NCBI RefSeq assembly: GCF_000276665.1
Contig: NW_004955518.1
Span: 1,008,126-1,072,125, forward strand
DNA length: 64,000 bases
Direction of reading: 5' to 3'
Source: Chinchilla lanigera
Taxonomy: Eukaryota > Chordata > Mammalia > Rodentia > Chinchillidae
Of the stretch, positions 1 to 9,900 are shown in pieces. The position numbers were made by a program, and so were the translations under genes. Below the pieces are notes generated by a model. That model had not been told where the DNA came from. It saw only the letters and a list, made by a program, of their open reading frames with translations, and did not search any database. The first letter of the stretch is position 1. Each line of letters starts with the position of its first letter.

Positions 1-1218
1 CCTACTTTCTCTTCCAGTAGATTTAGTGTTTCTGTTTTAATATTGACATCTGTGATCCATTTTGACTTGAGTTTGGTGCATGGTGATAGACTTGGGTCTA
101 TTTTCAGTCTTTGGCAGGTGGCAAGCCAATTTTTCCAGCACCATTTATTAAAGAGGCTATCATTCTTCCAGTGAGTTTGTTCGGCCCCTTTGTCAAAGAT
201 TAGGTGGCTGAGTGTGGTTGTGGTTGTGGCTGTTTCTTCCAGTCTGTTCCATTGATCCTCTGGTCTCTTTTTTAGCCAGTACCAGGTTTATTTTATGACA
301 GTAGCTTTGCAATGTAATTTCAGATCAGGGATTGTGATTCCACCTGACTTGTCTTTGTTGTCCAGGATTGCTTTTGCTATTCTGAGTCTCTTCTGGTTCC
401 AGATGAATTTAAGGAATGTTTTCTCTAGATCTGTGAGGTATGCTGATGGTAGTTTAATGGGAATTGCATTGAATCTGTGCAACAGTTTTGGGAGTATGGC
501 CATTTTCACAATGTTGGTTCTTCCTTTCCATAAGCAAGGAATGTTCTTCCATTTATTGAAATCCTCTTCGATCTCTTTTTTTCTGAGTACTGTAGTTTTC
601 ATTGAATAGATCTTTTACTTCTTTTGTTAGATTGATTCCTAAGTATTTCGATTTCTTGGATGCTATTGTGAAAGGTATGGTTTCCTTAATTTCTCTCTCA
701 GTGTGTTTGTTGTTTGTGTATAGGAATGCTATCGATTTTTGGGTGTTGACTGTATCCAGCTACACTGCTGAATTTGTCGATTAATTGAAGCAGTCTTCTA
801 GTGGAGTTTTTGGCGTCTTCCATGTAAAGTATCATGTTATCTGCTAATAAGGAAAATTGCTCTTCTTCCTTTCCTGTCCTTACTCCTTTTATTTCTCTCT
901 TTTGTCTAATTGCTCCAGCTAATGCTTCCAGGACTGTGTTGAATAGGAGTGGTAACAGTGCACATCCTTGTCTTGTTCCTGATTTTAAAGTGAAAGCTTT
1001 TAGTGTTTGTCCATTTATTATGATGTTGGCTGTTGGTTTGTCATAGATGGCTTTGATAAGATTGAGGTAAAGACCATCTATTCCTATTTTCTGTAGGGTT
1101 TTTATCATGAATCCATGTTGGACTTTGTTGAAAGCTTTGTCTGCATCTATTGAGATGATCATATGGTTTTTGTCTTTGGCTGTATTGATACGGTGTGTAA
1201 CATTAATTGATTTTATAA
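1..1218 (-). mobile_element. LINE-1 ORF2 relic, cut by the window edge
   Basis: This is a decayed internal piece of an L1 retrotransposon in minus orientation, inside the last intron of DNAJC15. Two open stretches survive. Positions 1162-698 encode part of the reverse transcriptase, starting near [16 protein letters not shown] and including the conserved [15 protein letters not shown] block. Positions 602-288 encode downstream ORF2 sequence with [10 protein letters not shown] and [10 protein letters not shown]. Positions 287-1 continue the match (FNKWCWKNWLATC-like), so the 3' end lies left of the window. Homology stops at about 1218, so the 5' part is missing. The palm motif usually written FADD reads LADN here, removing a catalytic aspartate. 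With that and the broken frames the copy cannot be active. The family assignment is firm; the subfamily is not determined. Confidence 0.95.
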
Positions 1219-1500
1219 TTATATTTTTAGTAAAGTGAAATTGACTTTTATATGTGGTGGGAGAAGGGATAACATTTCAGTTGTTTTTATATTGATATCC
1301 AAGTAGTTCAGCACTATTTATTGAAAAGAACATTCTCTCCCCAATGATCTGCAGTGTTACCTTTTCTGTAAGTAAAATAATCAGATACTTATTGTAATGT
1401 TTCTGTGTTTTCTCTCTTCTTTTATTGGTTAATTTTTTAATGTGATGCTAATACCTAATTGTTAATTTATGTAGATTCATAGAAAGTTTTTATTTTTTAT

Positions 1501-1598
1501 TTTTTTATTTATTTATTTTTTTCCAGTACCGGGAATCGAACTCACGGCCTCGCACTTGCCAGGCAAACGCTGTGCCGCCGAGCTAAATCCCCAGCCCC
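1501..1598 (-). mobile_element. ID SINE (tRNA-derived), copy 1 of a local cluster
   Basis: This is a reverse-oriented ID element: a T-rich tract on the + strand (the A tail of the element) followed by the inverted tRNA-like body ending in CTAAATCCCCAGCCCC. The sequence TCATAGAAAGTTT occurs just before the T-rich tract and again right after the element, and is the target-site duplication expected of L1-driven insertion. Confidence 0.93.
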
Positions 1599-1894
1599 TC
1601 ATAGAAAGTTTGTATTTCTTATAATATTAAATCCTTTAAATTTTTTAGTTAAATGTTTTTTGTTTTTTTCCCTGTACCAGGAATCAAACTCATGACCTTG
1701 CGCTTGCCAGTCAGGCGCTGTGCCACTGAGCTAAATCCCCAGCCCCTCATAGAAAGTTTGTATTTCTTATAATATTAAATCCTTTAAATTTTTTAGTTAA
1801 ATGTTTTTTGTTTTTTTCCCTGTACCAGGAATCAAACTCATGACCTTGCGCTTGCCAGTCAGGCGCTGTGCCACTGAGCTAAATCCCCAGCCCC
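1599..1894. repeat. 148-bp direct tandem duplication carrying an ID SINE in each unit
   Basis: Units 1599-1746 and 1747-1894 read identically. Each begins TCATAGAAAGTTTG and ends in a reverse ID element (about 1656-1746 and 1804-1894) with CCAGCCCC. The ID bodies of the two units are identical to each other but differ from the ID at 1501-1598. The sequence TAGTTAAATGTTTT precedes the ID and recurs at 1895, marking the original insertion. The simplest origin is unequal exchange between neighbouring ID elements; an assembly error is the alternative. Confidence 0.93.
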
Positions 1895-1987
1895 TAGTTA
1901 AATGTTTTGACTAGCTGTGCCTCTTTGCATTTTAGTGTAAGAATTATTTTGTCAGTTTGTATGTCTAATTTCTTTCTTTCTTTCTTT

Positions 1988-2068
1988 TTTTGGTGGTAGG
2001 GATTGAACCCAGCACCTTGTGCATGCAAAGCAAGAACTCTACCACTGAGCCAAGCCACTCCCCAGCCC
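1988..2068 (-). mobile_element. ID SINE, older diverged copy
   Basis: This is a reverse ID body (GGGATTGAACCCAGCACCTTG ... CACTGAGCC ... CCCCAGCC) behind a CTTT-rich tail. CTAATTTC occurs before the tail and right after the element as a short target duplication. It is more diverged than the copies at 1501-1894. Confidence 0.85.
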
Positions 2069-2069
2069 C

Positions 2070-2579
2070 TAATTTCCTTTTGATATTCTTCTTGATATGT
2101 GAATTATTTAAAAGTATATTGATTAATTTCCAAAAATTGGGATTTTCCAGATGTGTTTGTTACTGGTATCTAGCTTAAATATCAGTAAATCTACAATGGC
2201 CCATTAACATAGGCTATATCAGTACTGCTCATATTCTGTGTGGCAGATGATGACTTATTTTTTTCCTCAAACTCCAGTGGATGATAACTTTTGTAAATGC
2301 AACAAAAATAGATTTACTCCAAAGTTGAAATGAAAAAAATGTGAGTTGTAAGCATCAATGTATATTTCAAATTATATAGGATGTCAAGTACACAATATCT
2401 AAGGGCTATATTTCCAAGTACTCTCAACTTTTACACTTACCTGGCTATAGTCCAGCAGCAGTTGTGAACAAGCATTACTCCATGGAACACCCTTTAAGTA
2501 GCACTGCTCACTGTGAATCCATCTTTGAAGTTTGTTGACCCTTGCCCTTGTCCACAGTCAATTTCAGTACCATTCCATG
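2070..2579. other. intronic DNA, no feature recognised
   Basis: This AT-rich stretch lies between SINEs in the presumed last intron of DNAJC15. I see no exon, RNA gene or identifiable repeat in it. Confidence 0.5.
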
Positions 2580-2587
2580 TGCAGTTT

Positions 2588-2780
2588 AAAAGGTGTTTGG
2601 GAGGCTGAGGATTGAGGATCACCATGAACTTGAGGCCAGCCTGGACTACATAGCAAGACCCTGCTGACTGACTGAATGAATGAATGAATGAATGAATGAG
2701 CTACATAGTAAGAACCTGTCTGAATGAGGAAATGAATAAAGGAGTGAAGGAATGAACAAACATATATTCTCACTGGTAGA
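2588..2780 (+). mobile_element. B1 SINE, 5'-truncated, with embedded (GAAT)n
   Basis: B1 right-half sequence (GGGAGGCTGAGG ... GAGGCCAGCCTGGACTACATAGCAAGACCCTG) runs into a GAAT tetranucleotide array at about 2674-2699. A second partial copy of the B1 3' end (GCTACATAGTAAGAACCTGTCT) and imperfect GAAT units follow to about 2760. The array probably grew from the element's tail. Confidence 0.8.
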
Positions 2781-3221
2781 GTCATCTAAGTCAGTTAGAT
2801 CATGTTTATTCCTTACGTTTTATGTTCTTTTTCTCTCACTTGTTCAATGCATTACTGAAAGTGATACATTGTGTCTCCCACTATGATTGTGAGTTTATGT
2901 GTTTCTCCTTTGGTTTTGTCAGTGTCGTCTTTGCGTACTTGGAAGTGCTTATGTTATTGGATATGTTCACATTTGTAATTGCTCTATCTTACCAGTAGGC
3001 CCTTGCAGCACTGTGACATCTCTGTTACTGCACTTTGCTGTAAAGTGTTCTTCATACGATAATTACCATAGCAGTAGCACTTCATTTTTATTTGCACATA
3101 TCTTTTTATATTATTTAAAATATAGTCTCTTGTAACCAGCATAATTTGTGGGTTTTTGTAAATTAACTAACTGAGATGATTAGAAAACAGGGATTGAAAA
3201 AATTCAAGAGCATGTTGTTTT

Positions 3222-3377
3222 GTGCTGGGCGTGGTGGTGCACTCCTGTAATCCCAGCACTCAGGAGGCTTAGGCAGGAGGATCATTATGAGTTCGAGACC
3301 AGCCTGGGCTACAAAGTGAGTTCAAGGCCAGCCTGAATTGCATAGCGAGACCCTGTCTCAAAAAGGGGGGAAAAAAA
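3222..3377 (+). mobile_element. B1 SINE, near full length
   Basis: This is a 7SL-derived B1 element beginning TGCTGGGCGTGGTGGTGC and containing CCTGTAATCCCAGCACTC, with the internal duplication GGCTACAAAGTGAGTTCAAGG/GAATTGCATAGCGAGACCC and an A-rich tail. A 16-bp target duplication AAGAGCATGTTGTTTT flanks it at 3206-3221 and 3378-3393. Confidence 0.95.
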
Positions 3378-3527
3378 AGAGCATGTTGTTTTAATTAAAC
3401 ATAGGATATGTGTCCTTGTGTTGTGTTCTCATTCAAAATTCAGTGCTAGAAACTAACTGGAAACACTTAGTACCATTTACCAATTGTTAGAAGGTGTAAA
3501 GAAGCAAGTTCTAAATGTGGCCTGCAA

Positions 3528-3760
3528 GAGCGTCTCTAAGCAATCACAGCGCTGCTCGGTCCGGGAGCTTTGCCTCACAGACCATTGGCCGCAAGAACAG
3601 AATGGAGCAGTTGCTGCCACCACACCATGTTCTTGCTCGCTCACCCTGGTAGCAAAGCGCACAAGAAAGCCTTTCCCTCACTCCAGCCTGCCGCGCCCCG
3701 CAAGAGTCCCTCAAGCTGATGAAACCTAGTGTGAATCAAACACAACCTGCGGAAGTGTAG
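3528..3760. other. GC- and CpG-richer patch inside the intron
   Basis: The patch is richer in CG dinucleotides than the AT-rich intron around it (for example GCTCGGTCCGGGAG and GCCGCGCCCCGC). I found no convincing exon: short overlapping open frames occur on both strands but none resembles a known protein. It could be a cryptic CpG patch, an old retrosequence or part of an unrecognised LTR. Confidence 0.4.
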
Positions 3761-4616
3761 GACTTGGATCTTTGCAAGTATTAGGAGGAGGTAGAGTGTG
3801 AGTCACAAGAGCCAGTGCAAACTTTCTACCGTTCACACAGATTACAAGTTCAGTGCTCTATCTTAAGGAGAATTTCACATTATTCTGAATAATTTTCCTC
3901 TAACATTGCCATCAGTAAATATAAGACTTTGGATCTTCTGTGCCTTTTTTGCCAGCTGCTAAATGAACATATTGTGACCTGTGAATTTATCCAGAATACA
4001 TACGAATTAAAGATTTTTTAAACTCAATTAATATATTAGTATTTTTGAAGATACATAAGATGTCTGAATCTCCTTGATAAATCTAAAAATTTAAACAACC
4101 TACCAAGATTGAAGATTGACATTCCTTATTCCAAGGTCATTTTCAGAGGTAACTGTGAAGTCAGCTTGTTTCACAACCACAGATGGGCTATGAACTTCCT
4201 TTGAATTCCTATCATATATCCAAGGACATTGTATGGTATATTTACTAAGTGTTTATAGCAATTCAGATCTTGATGTGAAAATGTCAATGTAATTCTCAAG
4301 GGCAAAAAGCTAAATGTAGCTTCCTCCAGCATTGTCCTTTCCACTACAACCCTATTTGTTTTTCTGTGGTCCTTGCTTTCTTTTTCCTTCTGTGGATGAA
4401 TGGTAAAGGCCTGAATAAAGTGAGGAGAGTACACTTACACTATCTAGATGCTTTAGAGGTTGTTGTAAGATGGTTTGTTCTCAAAGAGAGAATACAAAAT
4501 GAAAACAGACACGGAGCCTTGAATGTAATGTGCTTGTTAGCTGAAGCATTAAGTAGTGACAGTGTTGAGCACTGGAAGTTAGAGGAAGTGTGCCGTATAC
4601 ATAGCTGTAATGTGAC

Positions 4617-4700
4617 GGGGGCCAGGGAGACAGCTCAGTGGCACAGCGCCTGCCTGGCAAGTGCAAGGGAGTGCGTTTGATTCCTGGTACCAAAAAAAAA
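4617..4700 (+). mobile_element. ID SINE
   Basis: This is a forward ID element (GGGGCCAGGGAGACAGCTCAG, then GCGCCTGCCTGGCAAGTGC and TGATTCCTGGTACC) with a short A tail. GTGAC lies directly before it and directly after the A tail as a short target duplication. Confidence 0.9.
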
Positions 4701-5156
4701 GTGACAGTTTGGGGATTATATTTTTGTATGTCAAATAGGTACTGTTTGTAATTGTGTAACAGTTCTGTATTTGAAATTTATTTCAGTTTTCCTATTACTG
4801 TTTGGATTAGAAAGAATTCACTTCAAAAAAACTCTTTTAAAAAGTGACTTTATTTTAGGCGACTGTGAACCCATGACTACATTTTAAAATATTCTAATAG
4901 GCTCATACCAGAGAATGAGGTCATTTTATTATCATTCATTTATTAGTATTTTTTAATGTATCACTCTTAGTAAATATGATTTTTAGCATCAGGTGTTAAA
5001 TATTTGCATTTTTTAAACATTCATTTTGTTTTTATGAAATTGTAAGACTTTACAAGAACCCACAGATTGATTTACCTCCTGTAAAGTTTATGAATTTTTT
5101 TTTTTTTAAGAATATTATGGAGGTGTGGGGTTGTAGTTTTTTTTGTGTGTAGGGGT

Positions 5157-5281
5157 TTGTTTTTTTGTCTTTTTGAGACAGGATCTCACCATGTAGTTCA
5201 GACTGGACTTGAACTCATGGTAATCCTCCTGCCTTGGCCTCCTGAGTGCTGAGATTACAGGCATGTGCCTCCACAGTCAGC
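5157..5281 (-). mobile_element. B1 SINE, reverse
   Basis: A T-rich tract is followed by TTTGAGACAGGATCTCACC ... GACTTGAACTCATGG ... CTCCTGAGTGCTGAGATTACAGGCATG, the inverse complement of a B1. It lies head-to-head with the forward B1 that starts at 5296, so the two could form a hairpin in the intronic transcript. Confidence 0.9.
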
Positions 5282-5295
5282 AAAAATGTTATTTT

Positions 5296-5415
5296 GTGGC
5301 CATGTGTGGTGGTATACACCAGTAATCTTAGCACTCAGGAGACTGAGGCAGGAGGATTGCCATGAGTTTAAGGCCAGCCTGGGCTACATAATGAGACCCT
5401 GTCTTCAAAAAAAGG
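5296..5415 (+). mobile_element. B1 SINE, forward
   Basis: The B1 body (GTGGCCATGTGTGGTGGTA ... TAATCTTAGCACTCAGGAG ... GGCCAGCCTGGGCTACATAATGAGACCCTGTCTTC) is flanked by the target duplication AATGTTATTTT at 5285-5295 and 5416-5426. Confidence 0.93.
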
Positions 5416-5732
5416 AATGTTATTTTTTTATTTAAATATCCTCTTATCAGAAAATTGGTCAAGACTTTGAATGATAAATGTCTGACTAGGAAAATGTTTG
5501 AACAGTTTTCAAATAATTTTTGATCATAACTTACTACTTTTCTTAAAAGTTGTTTTTGATTGTTGAATATATGTATTTTTTCACTGAACTAATTTATTTT
5601 GTTTTGCCTTCTGGTAAACATATAAGATAGAATGCATGTGTGAGTAAGTATCAGAATTATTATTTATTCTATATTGAGGACTAAAAAATCAATAACCATG
5701 TTTTAATCCATTTAATTTCTTTGTCTTCTCAG

Positions 5733-5803
5733 GTGGATCTCCTTATTTAGCAACCAAAATAAATGAAGCAAAAGACTTGCTAGAGTCAACTACCAAGCAC
5801 TGA
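5733..5803 (+). CDS. DNAJC15: DNAJC15 terminal coding exon (C-terminus of mitochondrial J-protein MCJ)
   Basis: The exon begins right after a good acceptor: a pyrimidine-rich tract at 5709-5730, then AG at 5731-5732. The first two bases (GT) complete a glycine codon split by the intron, and the frame then reads GSPYLATKINEAKDLLE and ends ...TTKH before the TGA at 5801-5803. This matches the C-terminal end of the DnaJ domain of DNAJC15, just after the HPDKGG turn. DNAJC19 shares the GSPY..AKINEAKDLLE core but ends differently (GQAKK), so the TTKH ending favours DNAJC15. DNAJC15 is an inner-membrane J-protein related to Tim14 that stimulates mitochondrial Hsp70 at the import motor and is reported to restrain respiratory complex I. 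The transmembrane segment and the HPD motif belong to earlier exons, outside the window. The clean acceptor and intact frame argue against a retropseudogene. I saw no penultimate exon in 1-5732. Confidence 0.88.
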
Positions 5804-5950
5804 TCAAAGCTCAAGGACCAAGCTGAAGGAAAAGTACAAGGAACTTAAGAAAGCAGACCGCAAATTAGTGTAAAGTACGGTGTTGGTTTTCCTCATGTGG
5901 GCCACAGTCACTCTTCCATCCAAGCAGTACAACAATAAAGGCTAGACACC
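5804..5950 (+). other. DNAJC15: DNAJC15 3'UTR with first poly(A) signal
   Basis: Non-coding sequence follows the stop codon. A canonical AATAAA lies at 5934-5939, followed by a pyrimidine- and T-rich stretch (CACCTTTCTTTTCTC) suitable as a downstream element. A second AATAAA near 6617 could serve a longer form. The exact end needs transcript data. Confidence 0.65.
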
Positions 5951-6480
5951 TTTCTTTTCTCTTAAAGGAACTGTGTAAATGCCTAGGGGAAAACTGCATA
6001 TTTTTCTTCACTTTCTCTATGATATTCACATTTTTTAAAATTTTATGTAAGTCCTAAACTCTGTACACAAATGTACACACACAAGTGTGCAAAAGTATAA
6101 TCATAACCAATGCAATTGGGATTTGTGAACAATGAGTAGAAATTTTCTTGCTGCTTATGCTTGTCCCCTTATTGTCCCTCAGTTCTTCAGAGGAATTTGG
6201 GACTTTGCCTGTCAGGTGCTTTAAATGTTTTGAGACCAAACCCACTGCCACCCCTGGGAAAATAATGTGGAATGTCTTGGAATTTACTGGTGATTTGTAA
6301 AACAGTGGCTAGGACTTGTTAAGTAACTGTGCTCTCTCTGGGACCTTATAGCTGAAGCATGAGAACTTCGAGAGCCACTGAAATCATTCAAGATTTACAG
6401 AATGACCCCTATGAGGAAAGCCTGAAAGGAGCTGAGAAATCTGAGGCATTGTGTTTAATTATAACCTTCCCGTATTATAT
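5951..6480. other. downstream flank of DNAJC15, no gene seen
   Basis: Non-repetitive sequence with no open frame I can support. It may be extended 3'UTR if the distal AATAAA near 6617 is used. Confidence 0.45.
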
Positions 6481-6482
6481 AT

Positions 6483-6660
6483 TTATTCAGTTATTCATCC
6501 TGCAAATATTGATTGACCACCTTTGATAGGTAAAGCCCTGTAGTAGACCCTCTGAGAGTTACAAGTATGAATCAGTCATGGATCCTGACCCACAGGAATG
6601 TAAATAAAGAGAAAGAATAAAATCACATAAGTAATGAGTTCTGCTAGAGATATGGATTAT
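6483..6660. mobile_element. ancient L2/MIR-like relic
   Basis: The segment TTATTCATCCTGCAAATATTGATTGA..ACC followed by a 'gaatcagtcatggatcctgaccc' stretch resembles the conserved end of L2-type elements (attcaacaaatatttattgagcacc ... cagtccctgccc). It is much decayed and the boundaries are approximate. Confidence 0.5.
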
Positions 6661-6773
6661 AGTTAAGGAGGTTTAAAAAATGTATTTCTAATTCAGTTCA
6701 TGGTGAGGAGGGGCTTCATGGATCAAGTGGCATTGAGTTGGGCTTTTATTATAAGTATACTACATGATTGTGA

Positions 6774-6904
6774 GTCAGAGCGGGCCAAGGTCTTGCACGG
6801 CTGTGATCCCAGCACACGGGAAACCTAGGCAGAAAGAATGCTGCAAGTTTGGGGCCAGCCTGCAATAGTTAGCAAGACATTGTCTCAAAATAAACAAAGA
6901 AAAA
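6774..6904 (+). mobile_element. B1 SINE, diverged
   Basis: A degraded B1 body (GTGATCCCAGCACACGGG ... GGGGCCAGCCTGCAATAGTTAGCAAGACATTGTCTC) lies between copies of GATTGTGA at 6766-6773 and 6905-6912. Confidence 0.88.
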
Positions 6905-7069
6905 GATTGTGACACAGCATTGCTTCTGCTGAGATCAGAAATAGGAGTAGTAGATCTATCAGTGTGTTTAAAGCACAGAGTTACTCAAAAGCAAGAAATG
7001 GGACAGAATAGTCTTGAGAATTTAGTCACTCGTTAGCTTAGAATTTTCTTCCTATTTTCCTGTTAATTA

Positions 7070-7260
7070 TATGCCTTGGAGTCAAACAGATACGGTTTTG
7101 AATACTATCTTCCTATTAGGTGATCTTGGATAGTTATCTGATTCACAAGTCTGTAATCCTAACCTATAAAATAGAGAAAATACTTCCATCTAATAAGGTT
7201 GTTAGGGCATAAGGATGTGTAAATCATTTAATCACATAGCAGATGTTCAAAAAGTAAATC
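7070..7260 (+). mobile_element. MIR SINE relic
   Basis: The order of motifs is that of a forward MIR: GGAGTCAAACAGATACGG, then GTGATCTTGGATAGTTA, then CTATAAAATAGAGAAAATA, then AAGGTTGTTAGGGC and CACATAGCAGATGTTCAAAAAG. Heavily mutated but collinear. Confidence 0.8.
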
Positions 7261-7389
7261 ATTTTTTTCCTGCCTCATTAATTTTATTTTTTAGCACACC
7301 TTGGGTAAAGGTTCCAGGTATGTTCCAGTATAATCACTTGTTTTACTTTTGAATCTACAACTTGGATAGGATGCAGTGGGGACAGCTCC

Positions 7390-7710
7390 ACTGTTTCAGG
7401 CAGCACCAACTGAGGCTGGAGGAGCCATTTCCTATGGCTGTCAGTTGGAACTGGGTGTTGGCTGGGAGCTGCCATTCCTCCGTACATGGCTTCTCCACAG
7501 GTTTGCTAGGGCGTCATCACACCATAGCGCTGTGCTACAGGAGACAGTCGTTCAAGGGGCTGGAAATGCGTGCTGTGCCCTGGTTCTGGGAATTGTCATG
7601 GCAGCACTTTATCCATATTCTGTTTGTTTAAGACTTACGAGCCGGCCAAGATTCAAAGGGAGAAGACGGAAGATTGTGAAAGAATATGTGGTCGTTTTTA
7701 ATTTGTAGCG
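7390..7710. mobile_element. ancient interspersed repeat, family not assigned
   Basis: The stretch includes GAGGCTGGAGGAGCCATTTC, CTCCGTACATGGCTTCTCC, GGGCGTCATCACACCATAG and a final AAAGAATATGTGGTCG. This series of motifs recurs in a medium-reiteration repeat of eutherian genomes, but I cannot name the family reliably. It accounts for the two overlapping open frames seen here, which are probably fortuitous. Confidence 0.5.
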
Positions 7711-9587
7711 GGGTAAGGTTGGAAGTTTTTTTTTTCTTTTTAATCAAATTAGTTAAGGCATTACTTTAAAAATCATAGCAACTTGGAATACAGGCTCAAG
7801 AAGTTTCAGGTGATACAGCTACGATTCTAGGCAGGTGTTAATTCTGTAGTAATTCTCTAAATGGCAGTATAGTTATAAAATTGGGTTTTGACAGTTATCC
7901 ACCTCAACTCCTTACTATCTAAACAAAGTTTACTTGAATGGTTACCTGTCTTCAGTAAAGATTGTTTTTGCATATTTGCTGTCATTGCATATTCTGCTGA
8001 ATTAAGCTCTTTGTTATTGCACTTTTAATCTTGGGTCCAGTATGGGGGAACAGGAAAGACTTTTTAAAAACACAACAGTTCTTAAAAAAATAAAAACACA
8101 ACAGTAACTTCACAGAGAAATTATAAGTTAGATGGACCATTAAAGGGAACATGAAAAGCCACATAGATTATAATCATGGTGCCCATCTGCAAACAGTTAA
8201 AAGAGGAAAGAAGCTTAGTAAGGTAAAGAGTGTTGAGTGTAGCAGGCATTGTTTTATTTACAAAAGATGTTTTAGTCAGGAGGTAACACTATAAATTATG
8301 TCATGCAATGGAAATACAGAATATATTGTTAAAATGTTCAATATGTTGAGAGTAAACGAAAACATTCTTAAATATAGGTAACTTTTTTTTTGCCTCATTT
8401 TAATTAACAAGAAATACTGAGTTATATTAGTTATGATTACCCAGTAGGGCTACTAGAAATAGCACTTTATCTCTGTACAGAAATATTTTGGTTGTCATAG
8501 AGAACCTCAAATACAGGCAAGAGCCTTTAGTGACTGAGTCACATTTCACAATTAAGGTAGTTTAATGACATTTATGGGAGAAGATGAATCAGCTGAATGT
8601 CAAAAATAGGAAGTTTCTCTGACTCACCCATCTTAGGGTAAGGTACAGAGACTGCATTGAGAAGTTACATGTCCTCAGAGGCTGGTTGTTTTTACACAGT
8701 GAAAAACACTCTGTCCACAGGCACTCTGCACCCTGCCCACCAGAGACAGGCCTCTGGCTGCGAGGAAGACTGGACAGGCGTGGGTAAATGTGTCGGGAGT
8801 GCCTCTCCCTCCCAGTGGGAAGAGCATACCCTCCTAATACTAGGTCAGTGTCATCTACACGTCAAAAGCATCTCATGAATTATTAGCCACAACTTTATTT
8901 ATGATGGTTATATACATTAGGAAATTAAAATGTGTTCGTGTAATTTATTAGCTGAAAAAGGACTGTTCTCTGGTCCCTATTTTTAGGTAGAATCTAAGTG
9001 ATCTGGATCATTACCCACCAGCAAAATTGCTAGTCATGGTAGACAAAGAAAATGTTCCTTCTAATTTTTTTCCTATGAGCTCAGTAGCTATTGTTCCCAG
9101 CTGAGTGTTCTTTTTCTCTTTTTATTGCTACTGGGCAAAAGAATTTATTTTTTTAAAAATCTCATTTTTTGTATTAAAAATCCTGTTCAATTGAAATGCA
9201 AGTTCATTAAGTAGTGTTCATTTCTCTTCATGCTGTAATAACCCTTTCCCCTCTGGGCTATTCAACAGTGCCTAGCAGCACTGGTCAACATTTTCAGTCT
9301 GAACAGATTATTATATAGACATCAGATATGCAATCTCCAGCATTAAGAGGAAGTTTAATTTCACATGGCCAAAAGAGGAACACTCAGGCTAGATGTTGGC
9401 TATAAGTTTCAAATTAGTATCTCAACTCTGCTGGGAAAATGCTCCCTGGAACAGTAAATCAGCAGCAGCAAACTTCTGTTGTGATAGGATGATGATTGGG
9501 TCAAGATACTGATTTTAACATCTAAGCTGCAGTGCTAAAGGCCAGTAACACCGAGTTAATTTTCATCAATGCAATACTTAATAAAAG
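7711..9587. other. intergenic DNA, nothing recognised
   Basis: AT-rich, apparently single-copy sequence. Open frames here are short and unrelated to any protein I recognise, and I see no SINE or LTR. Confidence 0.5.
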
Positions 9588-9900
9588 CTAATATGTTGTT
9601 GAACACTTAGGCCAAACATTCTACCTATTATCAATTTTCATAGCTACCCTAAGAGACAGGTACTGTTATTCCCATTTTACAGGTAAGGCAAGAAAAGTTC
9701 AAGGGGTTTATGGAGTTTTCCCAGATTACAAATTTATTTTTGGGTGGTGGGACTACAACCCAAATTTTGTTTTTTTGTTTGTTTGTTTTTTCCGGTACCG
9801 GGAATCGAACTCACGACCTTGCGTTGCTAGGCAGGTGCTGTGCCACTGAGCTAAATCCCCAGCCCCTACAACCCAAATTTTGAAGCACACACTCTTTACT
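9588..9900 (-). mobile_element. MIR SINE relic interrupted by an ID
   Basis: A reverse MIR is visible as CATTTTACAGGTAAGGCAAGAAAAG ... GGTGGGACTACAACCC and resumes after the ID as AAGCACACACTCTTTAC. Insertion of the ID at 9770-9866 split it, which dates the ID as the younger element. Confidence 0.8.
9770..9866 (-). mobile_element. ID SINE, reverse
   Basis: A T-rich tail is followed by CCGGTACCGGGAATCGAACTC ... CACTGAGCTAAATCCCC. A 16-bp target duplication TACAACCCAAATTTTG lies at 9754-9769 and 9867-9882, an exact match that indicates a fairly recent insertion. Confidence 0.96.

Noticed and set aside
3394..5732. Search for the penultimate DNAJC15 exon (HPD-containing)
   Set aside because: I found no sequence encoding the NHPDK turn with a donor site in 1-5732; the upstream exon must lie left of the window.
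7362..7708. Two overlapping + strand frames of 89 and 110 codons
   Set aside because: The interval resembles an ancient interspersed repeat; the frames are not supported by splice signals or homology.
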